This document shows positions 1 through 11,700 of a stretch of 64,000 nucleotides of DNA, piece by piece. This stretch comes from Vesta saturnalis (taxonomy: Eukaryota; Arthropoda; Insecta; Coleoptera; Lampyridae). The DNA is taken from contig JARFJB010000821.1 in assembly GCA_036346205.1 (NCBI GenBank), positions 6,949,222 to 7,013,221 of the forward strand, in the 5' to 3' direction. The translations under genes and the position numbers were made by a program. A model generated the notes under the pieces. That model made no database searches, was not told the origin of the DNA, and saw nothing but the letters and a program-made list of their open reading frames with translations. How positions within the stretch are numbered: position 1 is the first letter of the stretch; each line of letters begins with the position of its first letter.

Positions 1-439
1 CTTGGTGTAATTGCCAAAAACTTTCCTTACATCCTGTTCGGGTATTGCAACTACTACTTTAAGTTTTTCTAACCAATCACTCATGGCTTTGTAACTTTTT
101 GAATCAATCCAAAACGTATCCTTAAGAAGGTTTTTAATAGTTAGCACGATTTCATCAAATATACGTATTATTTGATGATGTTTATTTTCGGAAACGTATT
201 TGCTGGCAAATATGACTTTCGATGGTCTTGGCCTAAAACTGTTTTGCTTATTAAAAAGTTATTTATGTATCTTTACTATGCTATACATATGGCTTAGTGC
301 TTCATCACATGCATTCTCGAGATCAATAAACGGGTACTTCTTATAGCAATTAATCTCATTTTCAATATGTAAATAATGATGTGTTACGTATTTCAAGATG
401 TTAGACATTGCATACCATAACATGTAATTTGATATTGTT
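1..439 (-). CDS. M13 peptidase exon 5 with in-frame stop, runs off the window
   Basis: The acceptor is tttttttag at 440. The first base completes the Arg of TPKR, then TISNYMLW follows, the conserved N-Y-x-x-W block. The frame stays open to position 1 except for one TAA at 259-261. Downstream it reads RPRPSKVIFASKYV, EIVLTIKNLLKDTFWID and SDWLEKLK, matching the M13 region '...f...l....W.d..T...a..Kl..m'. Compared with family members the stretch between RPR and KYV looks shortened, and the usual Trp/Cys after RPR is missing. A GT-AG pair would remove the stop in frame, but only by a 30-nt intron, shorter than any other intron here. Confidence 0.78.
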
Positions 440-2683
440 CTAAAAAAAATGAATAATTATTTACTAATATGCATAATGGTTAGTAAAAAATGTAAGCAAC
501 ACTGGTGTAAGAAAATCGACAAGTACTAATTCATAAATTTGGTATCAGTCTTAATAATTTCATTGTAAGTTTTCCAAATGATGTGTATCAACTCAAACTT
601 CTCAAAAATACAACGCGGTGTTATTTCAAAAGCGATTTTGACAACATTAAGCGATCTTTCATAAATTCTTTTAAATGTCAAACGTGTTTCCATGGGACAA
701 AATGGCAACATGGGACATTTGGCTATGTTGCAAACAATTGACATTGCCATTGCAATCAATCTGGCTAATCAAACGGTTTGTGTATTCGATTAGTTCTTAG
801 AAAAGATAACTTCACATACTTAGACGTTATGTTTTATACATTCCCAAATATATTCATTGTATCAAGTGCCGCTTGAATGATTATTGTTCATATACATCCA
901 TTAAATTATATTACTATAAAGTATTAAAATCCTTTACATGGGTAACTTAAATTATTTATATACAAATTAGCATTTGTTTTAATTATCAGAGACCAGAATT
1001 AACAAATAATCAATTTTATCGTCTCTATCGCAATAAAAAACCGTTGAAAGATTTTCTACGATATAGCTCTCTATCGTTAAACCCCCGTCCACGATAAACC
1101 AATCAACATTGTTGACGTCGCGAACAGAATCTGTACCCGGCAATCCCCAAAAATTGTATAAAATAGCGATTTATGCTTACTGACGGAAAGTTCGTTGAAA
1201 TACTTCTTCTATCGCCGGACAGACAGTAAGTAAGCCTCGTCTACCGATGAACCCCAAAAAAACACCAGCAGTTAAGGCGTAATAAACGGGACCGCGGTCC
1301 AAAATCCGATATTTAATTGCTGTAATAAACCCCGGAAGTAAAATTAAGTTACAAAAGTAAATATCCCATCTATTTACTGAACATAGTTTTCGGCTTATAC
1401 TTACATTTTCTATCATCTTAATTGATTGACAGTTTAAATTAACCGATACCCCAGAAGCTAATCTAGAAGTTCTACTTAAAGGAATGTTTCTATTTCAAAT
1501 ATCCGCAGCTTTAAATGACCAACCAGTCCAGTTAGAATTTAACTACGAAAATAAATTCTCCCATTCTGTGTATAAGGGCCAGCTACCTAGCCATTAGGAG
1601 CATCCTTCTGAATAAAAATCGTTTTTTTGAAAAAATAATAATTCTATATACTTATAAAAAAATCCACGTTGTTTTCCCAAAATTATTATTTTTGTTAAAT
1701 TAATCCGTTAATTAACCTTATACTATTACCTTAAATAACACGCTCCGTATTAAAATATGTATCCTTGCATATTACGTTAAGAAAGCTTCCAAGAAACATC
1801 ATACACTAAAAATAATAACGAATTTCATTTCTAAATAAAACTAACCTAGTGCTAGTTATGTAGAAAAGATAAAATTTCGAATACAAGTTGATAAGATTGA
1901 AAGAAATATTTTTTTCAGCAACCCTCCTGAATATAAAACGTTTCTTCAAAAGATAATGTTCCGTTGACCCTGACTATATTAAAAAAAAACCTCCACCCAA
2001 AACCATCAATTTCGAGTGGTTTTCTTATCTATCCATAACCAAAATCCACAACGTTTTCCCATTCTTATTTTTGTTAAATTAATTCCTTAATACATCTTAT
2101 ATAATTAGCGTAAATAAATTATAACGCGTTCCGATTAAAGTACTTATCCTTGCATAATTAACGCAATCAAAATACGTTAAGAAAGCTTCCAAAACACATC
2201 GTAAACTATAATAATAACATTATCTATTTTTATTTCTGACCTAGTGTAAGCTATATAAAAAAGATAACATTTTGTATACGAGTTGATAACATTGAAGGAA
2301 ATATTCATTTTAAATATTTAAACAGAGAAAAATTAAACCATCTTAATCTACACGTTGTAGAAATGTTTTCGAACTCCGTAATAAATGAAAAATATTTACA
2401 CTTTTCCTATAGTCGATAACATTGATAATGTTAAAAAGGTTGGCATAAGAAGCATAGAAGCAAAAAATCCAGGTATAGGAAAATTAAACTTACTCGCTAT
2501 CTTATTTAATCCAAACTAAGCTTCATAATATCACGTTAACTATCCATGCATCCGCCTTAATGTCTTAACTTTAATTTATTTTGTATTTTTAGAAAGTTGT
2601 CTTTAAATTCAAGTACTTGTGTTATAATTTTTCAACTTCACAAAACTTAAGTAACGAAAGAATCTCATTTAATTTCTCTTTCT

Positions 2684-2753
<70 letters not shown>

Positions 2754-5700
2754 TAATGTTGATTTACGGGTAAACCCCAAAAACAAAAGATACAACAATT
2801 ATGAAAGTGTACAAAGGTAGTCAAATTTAAATATAATATGGAGTACTATTAACATTTTAATTAAATAATATAATCGAATTAAGTAACAATTTAACAATTA
2901 AATTAGATGTTGAAACAAGCTGTAGAAATTGACAACTAAAACAAACTCACCAAAGGACTTTGCTAACAGTATCATTTTCAAAAAACAAGTCTCATAATTA
3001 ATTTAAAATAGTCTTAATAAGCTTTAAGCATTCAGATAGATAGGGCAATCTGATCATCCGCATTTGATCCGCTTTAATACTAGTGTTTGGATGCAATCAA
3101 AACTGAAAGTTGATTTAATTAAGACAGACTTTATTCCATACTGTAAATTACGTATAGAGAAATGGCCATGGAATGTAATAGTTATACACCGAAAAATGTA
3201 ATTGGATGTCTTTATACATTTAAAAGGTAATTTTAAAAAACTATTTATTAAATGTGGTTAATTACTTGGTTATTATTAAAGCATTAAGGTGTATTAGATA
3301 TCTACCAAATAATACGCATACCGTTAAATTATTCAAATCAAAATTCATATCTTAATGGATAAATAAAAATGTAATTAGATTTCCTGAGTTGTGGAAGGGC
3401 GAAACTAACTTAATGGATAATTATTGAAAATCTAGTTAGGTACATCATAACGATATCGATTTTTATCAAATACTTCCCAGCCTTGCGTCTTATTTAACAT
3501 CCTTAGATTTTCTTGTATATCTGATTCCATAATTAAAACGGATATTTAAAACTAACAAATAAAATAAATAAAACGCTTGATTACTGGGTGAGGATTTCAC
3601 AGGAATATTAAAAAATTGACTTTCAAGCGCCGCATAACTCGACATATCTCACATATCGTTAAAAGCAAATTCGGTATCAGTGAACGCAATCTTATTTTAA
3701 TAAAAAGAATGAAGTCTTCACTTAAACAGTTAACCACCGCTATTTTTTGCGGTAGTAGACAAACCATTCTAAATCCATGTGGCGCAACTGAGCATTTAGT
3801 ACTTACACTTTGGTTGTGGAAATTTTAGACATGGTTTATAATTAAATACTTGGTTAGATCGCCCCATTTCTAACATGTGATTTCATCATAGAAGAAGAAA
3901 GCAGACTCTAGGATGTGAACCTTGAATTTTTATACGTCTAAGACCCTTTTACAGTAGCTGATTTCAAGCTGAATTCAATATCTTGAAATAAACTCCTTTT
4001 GTGAGCTCTATTGCGGCATTCTGTATCTGTGTTTTTTTGTGACAGAGTGCATAATCTGATTTAAGTAAGATTGTTGACCTGTGATACAGGTTTGCAACAT
4101 CTAAGAATGTCCATCTCTCTCTCTCACACACTACCTCTTAAAGGATGTGTCTCTTAGATTATAAGTAAATGTCAAGTCCACGATTCTTATCAGTGAATGT
4201 GATCTTATTTTAATAAAAAAAATTTCAGCCAGGTGTGAAATCAGATCGTACATTCATTTTTGGTGTAATTACTTAATTATTGGGTTTATGTAAAACTCAT
4301 TAAGGATTTCTTTCTACTCTCATACTTTAATTACAGTATTAGACATGCACAACTTAATGATATTCATTATAATACAGATTTTTCATTAAGATAGTAGTTT
4401 GCAATCAATATAAATCCAGCATCGACACAATATTGGCGGAATAACAAAGTGACAAATGTAAAATTACAAATTCCAAACTGTCTATGTGCCGCATTAAATT
4501 CCAATTGTTTATTTGTTGTTAATAGGATTGTAGGATGATTACTATAAATAATTGTGATATTGAATTTAATAAGCAGCATTGAGTAAGATACCGCTGGTTC
4601 AATTACTCAAATAAACCGACATTAAGCAATAACATTATGTGGCAAGCATTTGTGGATCTAAGCTTTACAGTTATTGATTTACATATAATAAACGATTAAA
4701 ACCCTTTACCTTTTTATTTCTGATACATCAATTTCGGAAATGAGGCCCGTGCAGTGGCGATGTGACTCGTAGACGAGTTTCGGAAGTCTAATAGTGTCTT
4801 ATGAGATGGTATGGGGGCCCTAGTATTAGAATGGTATTTCAAATTTGAAGTTTTCCCTCCATAACAATTACATTTACTTTTAAAATATATCACTAGATGG
4901 AGCTATGCGGAATGTTGTTTCAAATTTGAAGTTTTCCCGCCTTCCAGTACTTTTAAAATAAACCGCTAGATGGAACCACTATCAGACCCTGTTACAGAAA
5001 TCTACAATTTGCTTTTTCAAGACTACACAATTCATGGAGGCCTATACAAACAATGGGCCTGGCAGTAAGGTGAAGATTCCGTGACAAGCTTAAGTGTTCT
5101 AGCGGAGTCCTATGAGATAGTATGATGCCCCCATTATTAGAATTCTATTCCAAATTTTAAGTTTTACCTCCATAACAAGCAAGGGGTCCCGAAAAGGAGC
5201 TAAAACCGGAGAAGAAGTTGCGGAGTCCTAGCGCTGCTATATGAGATAGATGGGGCCCCCTTATTAGCATACTATTTCAAATTTTAAGTTTTCCTGTTAT
5301 AGAAACAAGGTGGCCCCGGTAAGGGGCTAAGATCCGAGAGCAAGTTCTGGAACCCTAAGGTGTCCTATGAGATGGTATGATTAGAATACTATTTCAAATT
5401 TAAAATTTTCCCTACAACTCAATTACAGAAATATACATCTACTTTTAAAATATATCACCAGGTGGGAGCCATGACCAACATCTATTACAGAAAACATCCA
5501 TTAGGTTTATACACAAATTTAAAGATAATATGGAGTACTATTAACATTTTAATTAAATAATATAATTGAATTAGGTAACAGTTTAACAATAACATTGAGC
5601 CTTTACATAAGAAGTAGAAAATAATACAAAATCTGAGTATTGAATTTAACTACATAACGCTTAACCATAATATTGAGTATAAAGACCCTTTATCATTGGA

Positions 5701-8700
5701 AATCAAATATTTTGCTTTAAGTTTAAATGCATTGAAAGTGCAAATAAATCGAGGGTTGGATATGAGTTTTCAAAGCGCATAAACCTTTCAGAAGACATGT
5801 TGTTATGGTAGTTCGTTTTGTAATGCTTTACACAAAAAAGATGAGTATGTCTCTCCTTTTTCCAGGTATATTAAGGTAATTAATTGAAGAAGGAAGGAAC
5901 AATCTAATTGCCCATTTAGTAGTTTATACTGAATGGTATTTTTTTATAGCGGTAAGAGCACTTATATAAGAAAAATTACTTGCTTGAGGACCAAATTTGT
6001 ACCAATAAAATTGTAGAAACTTGTACTGAACTTTTTCAATTTTTGCAATGCGTGTAAAGTGATGAAGTGACCATACTTGAGAGCATTATTCTAAGGTGGA
6101 ACGAATGAATGAAAAGTATACAGTTTTTTTAATTAAATGATTTCGAAATTGTTTTGTGCAGCGAAATAGAAATTCCAGTTGTTTCAGTGCTTTATTACAT
6201 ATCCAACGTATATGCTCACTGAAAGAAAGGTCGAACGAACAAATAACTGCCAAGCCAGTAACTGTATTCCTAGTTTTAACAAGAACGTGGTTTATGGTAC
6301 AATTAAGTCGAATTGGTTGTTTAATATGACAGAATGTAATAGTAAAACATTTAGATAGATTTATTTCCAGTCCATTCATTGAACACCAAGAGCACAATGC
6401 ATTTATATCGGTTTGAAGTTCGACACAATCCTGTTCCGATTTTATGGGTTTAAATATTTTAATATCGTTGGCAAACAATAGAAACTTTGAATGCTTAAAT
6501 GTAAGCTTAACATCATTGATATATAATAGAAAAAGTAATGGTCCTAAGTGCGCACCTTGAGGAACTCCTGATGTTACAGAAATAGAGACAGAAAAAAAAT
6601 TATGATATGTCACTATTTGAGTACGACCAGTAACAATGATAACAATGGATCACACAGACCTATTTGACCTAATCTTATGATGAGCATTTTAGGATTTACC
6701 AAATCAAAGGCTTTTTTAAATTCTGAATAAATTGAGTCTAGTTGTGTGTTATCTTCAAAGCATCGAGCAATATGATTCTGAAGCTTATCGATTATAAAAT
6801 ATCGAACAGAACGAAACAGTTCGTTTGTGATAATACTCTCAAACAGCTTAGGAATTACAGACATGTTAGAAATTGCGAGATAGCTTGTTATATCGGACAT
6901 ATCTTTAGCCTTCAAAATTGGAGTGGTACATCTAAGTTTCCAAAGTTCAGGAAAGATTCCCTGATTAAGAGATTTTGTGAACAGAATATGAAGAGGATCA
7001 GGTCCTAAAGTTAAACTATCCTTAAGGTTATTTATTTTGGATAAAATTGAATGCAGTGTAATGCCTACATTGCTAATATTTATATAACTGTTCGAAAAAT
7101 CTATGCTACTTACACAACTAAAGATATCGTTTGAATAGACAGTCCTAAAGTGCTGTGCAAATATATTTACAATGTCTTGCCCATTAAATCGAGTGTTCTA
7201 TTCATAACGTTTTTCACTAAATTAATGTGAGCGCAATTGAATAGGTTAAGGATTTCAACAAGTGACTTAACACGATTAATATTATTACCAGTTACAGTTA
7301 GAAGATTACCACTAGATACTCGCCAACTTACATGAGGAAGATTCCAATCTCCAACAATTAGAAAATCTGCTAGTGAATATTTTATACCAATTTCTTCTAG
7401 CGTTTTGCTGTTTTGCGGTAGTTATTCTTAGCAATAATTATTTGTTGATTATGTATTGTACATGAGACAAACAAATGTTCCGCTTCTGAGTATGGTACGG
7501 AACGCGTTCAGTCCCATATTTATTATTAATAGCCTCCGCCTCCTCTAGTACTTACTTCTGCTGGTCTATCTATACTAAAAATGTTGAAGTACATATTAAG
7601 GAGACCCAACTTCGAATCCATAATATTATGGTTAAGCCATGTTTCAGTAAGTAACATAAAATTAATAATAACGCAAACTCGCACGCACAATAAGTAACTC
7701 CATTAATTAAGATCACTGTATTAATTTTCAAGTCTGTCAAAGATAAACTTTTTATATAGAAAGTGTTAATTACTGATTTATTCATTTATTCCATTAAAAT
7801 CAAACGTCAATTGACTACCATTCTTCCCAAACTTTAATTTATAGTTAGTAAGTCATGTGATCGAAAATTGTTCGAAACTTCCCTCAAAATTTGTAAAGAT
7901 ATCCAGTAGAAAATCCCAATTGATGTGACGTCAGGTCGACACTTCGCTCCATCAAGAATGAAACTATTCTGTTCACCTAACAACAAATTTTATTACATTC
8001 TTAAATGACGTCATGAAAGAGGATTTCGTTATAATTAAGAATATGATACTATCAATTAAATGCTTTAAAAACATGAGATCGTAATACGTTGTAAAATCCT
8101 ATAGTTACCACATTGCCTGCTAAAGGAAAACTAAGAAATCTATAACAACAATAAAGGGCGCCAATGTATAACATTATAACTGGGCCAAATTATAACATTA
8201 AAACAAAAGCGATGATGTAATAAATAAAACGCCACTGCCGTTGGCTCAATCGGTAAATTAAGATAAGGGAGAGTTCTAATATACTGAGTTTAATTAACAT
8301 ACCTGGAATGCTCCATGTTTCCCAACTGCTTAATTATTTTCACTTCACTTAATTAATAAAAAATATGTAATGTAAATAAAAACAATAAAATGATTCCTCG
8401 AGCGCCAAGCTATTTTTAGACATACGTTATTGGAACAGCTAAACCAAGTTTGTTAATAATAATAAAACATTAATCAAAATGAAAATAAAATTACAAGACA
8501 CTAAAGTTTATTTAATAATCAATTGTAATGAAAAAGGTCTTAAATCTATTCGTTAATTACTAAAAAATCATACCTTTGAACAGTTCTGTATATATTTTAT
8601 CACCGCTGGTGACATGAAACGGAACGGTCAACTAGATGAAATCATTATAGCATCATTGTGGTGCAATCTCCAGATCTAAGGTTACCAGCCACACCCCACT

Positions 8701-11700
8701 GGAATTATCTTGATAATTTATTCTAAATAATTTGAATCCATAATAATGAATGCATTACTTTGAAGTTTTTAGTATGTAAAAAATTTGCGATTTATGATGT
8801 AAACCAAGTAAAATAAGGTAGTTAATAGAAGTGGTACTTTAAAAGTAAAAATTAAAAATTTTATTCCATTACAATTAAAAATATATGCATTATTAAAGTA
8901 TGCAAAAGGTGTAAACGTATAAAATATAAAAGTGTAATAGTAAGTAAGTGAGTAAAAAGTAAAAAAGTGCCTAAAAAAAGCAAAGGCTTTAGTTTTAACT
9001 ATAATGAGAAAAAAAATAACTTACCATCTACCGATGGCACTTTACACTAAAATTTAGGGAAAATTCCCCACAACTACATGCTTCATGCTATTACATTTAG
9101 CAGCAAGTGAATTGAAAAAGAAAAAAGGCTAGTTATTACGCATTGCGCGGCTTTTAAATGATCAGAATACCATTCCTAAGGAAAGGGAAATATAAATCTT
9201 TATGAAATGTATTCACTTAAAACATATGTACTATTAAGATATGCAATTTAAGTTGCCTACCTCATACAAAACTTAAAAATTTTTCTTACATTTACTACTA
9301 AATGAATAAAAGATCTAAAATTAAAGTATTATTTAATACAACACAAAAAAAAGGTTGTTACACACCCCCTCCTAAAATTTGGACTCGGAGATCACCAAAG
9401 CGGAGATTCCAAACACTAAACTAATAAATGAAATTATAACATTTAAGAAAACAAAAAATGTTAAGCTAATTAAAATCTAAGCAAAATGCAAAAAAATAAA
9501 AGGAAATGTACGAATAAGTACGGAAAATGTGGTGATGTCGGTCAGGAAAGACCCCTCGCAACACCATATAAGCTAATGACGCGCTACCACCCGCACACGC
9601 CACTAGTCGAGAATCAAGGACCCGAAACCTTAAATAAAGTAAAAAACTTTAACTGGTGGGGTTAGTGAAGCAAACCACCTTTGACAGTTACAGGAATTTG
9701 CTTATAGCGTATTATTAAACTAGTTTATACCTTTTTGGCGTTCTGTCCAGCAAACCCAATAATTGGTCCATGTAATTAGAATGTGGAAATTTAACATATT
9801 CTTGCATTGTAATATTATGAAAAAGTAACATGGTAGAAAAATACTTTATCCAATTAACGCTTGTGTAACGTTCTTGAAACTCCGATATTGAAATATTGCC
9901 TTTTTCACTACTATTGGAGCTATCACCAAAATTACCAAGCTGAAAATGTAACTTAGAATCAAAGCTCAAAATTATGATACACACCCTGGAAGAGTTAAAT
10001 TTATTCATATAATTGGAATTAATATTTTACTGAATTGAGGACGAGTAAAAAACGAAAAGGAAAAGGTAGATAAAGTCAAGAGAAGAAGGGAATGAATAAA
10101 AGGGAAAGGCAAACAAAGAGTATTTGGAAAAGGGAAGAAGATAATAAGATCGCCAGACGTAAAAAAGGCAGATCAGGAAAGAAGTAGTAACAGCGCAATA
10201 GTGAAAAGTGAAAAGAGGAAGGAAGATAAAGAAATGGAGGAAATAAAGGAAATGCAAGAAGCCGCAGAAAGAGTTGCAAGGGATGATGGAAGAGAAGCTA
10301 AATGTAAGAGCAGAAGTTGGAAAAGTGTTGGTGATAAACAAGGAAAAGGAAAATGAGATGGTGGTGGTGGAAATGGAAAGCTGGGAGGAGAAACAGAAGA
10401 TTATGGCAGAGAAGAGAAAACTGAAGGAGACAGGAATTTACATAGACCACGATCTAACAAGGGAAGAAAGAAGTGTACAGAAAGAAAGAAGAAACAGAGC
10501 GGCGGAAAGTAGAGCGGTGGGAAGAAAAGTATAGGTAGGATATAGAAAAATGGAGATAGGTGGGGAAAGACACGCATGGAATGAGAGAGCAAAGGAGCTA
10601 AGTGGAGAAATGGGAGATAGAAGGGACATACAAAGACCAAAAAGCTAAAAGATGGGGGAGGGAGAGGATGACGAAACGGCAGCGAAATGGACAAAGGAGT
10701 AAAGGAAAGGGAAAAGAACAACAAAGGGAACAAAGGAGAAGTAAGGGAAAACTACAGGAAGGGATGGAGGAACTAAAGATGCTGTTCTGGAATGTGGCGG
10801 TATACAGTAAAAAGGTAAAAGAGACTAGGAAAAATTTAGAGGAGCTAATAGAAGAGAGGGGGGAAGGCATGACTATAATAGGAGGGGATTTTAACGCGAG
10901 AATAGGGGGAAGGGAGGGGATGACAAGAAAAGAGAGGGGCGGGAAAAAACAGACAAAGGACAAAGTGTTGAATATGGAAGGAAAAGAACAGTTAGAAATG
11001 TGTAACGAGAGGGGGTGGAAAATAATGAATGGGAATAGAAAAGAAAGAGAGAGGGAGGAGTACACGTATATAGGAGCAAGGGGAGAATCAATAATAGATT
11101 ATGTAATTGCGAATGCAGAGGCTGAGGAAAAGGTGAAGATATTAAGACAGGGGAGAGGGACCACCAACCCCTGGAAATGATAATGGAAGGGTCAGAAAGA
11201 GAAGAGTTGAAAGAAGAAGAGGAATATATAAGCAGGAAGATCTAGGCGGAAAGGAGTATAAAGAGGTACAAAGAAAAAATGGGAAAAATAAGTTGGGAAT
11301 GTAATGGAGTGCAAGAAAGTATGCAAGAAATGAGAGAGAGAATGGAGGAAGCAACGGAAAAGGTCAAGTGTAGAAGATAAAATGGGGAGAAAATGGGGTG
11401 GAAAAGATGGAGGGATAGAAAATGTAAAGAAGCCAAGGGGAACGCAAGAAGAACATTAAAAAAGTGGAGAACGGAGAAAACGGAAAAAGAAGAATATAAA
11501 GAAGAAGTAAAGACATACAGGAAAACATGCGTAAAAGAAAGAAATAGGAAGGGCAGATTAAGGAGATAAATACAGAAGACGTATGGGAATTGTTAAAGAA
11601 AAAAAGCGGAGGACACAAACAGGAATACAAATAAAAGAATGGGTGAGGTATTTCAGAGACGCTCTGGTGGGAGAGCAAATACAGGAAGGAGAAGGAAGAC

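Larger units (their letters stand above)
440..6085. other. Left part of large M13 intron: AT-rich, repeats, no recognised gene
   Basis: This is intronic sequence between M13 exons 4 and 5. It contains a tandem duplication (1.6-2.3 kb), an AAT microsatellite, a dispersed ~78-bp repeat found twice, a short repeat near 3.68 and 4.19 kb, and the 4.8-5.45 kb repeat cluster. No protein-coding segment is recognised apart from a doubtful exon at 1177-1319. The minus-strand ORF at 526-759 shows no family motif that I recognise. Confidence 0.5.

Noticed and set aside
218..275. Normal-length intron removing the TAA in M13 exon 5
   Set aside because: 38- and 44-nt GT-AG options shift the frame; the only in-frame option is 30 nt, too short to trust.
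2617..2820. PolyAsn ORF
   Set aside because: Created by the AAT microsatellite; no flanking coding signal.
8235..8300. tRNA-like A box (ggctcaatcggtaaat)
   Set aside because: No B box or foldable arms follow.
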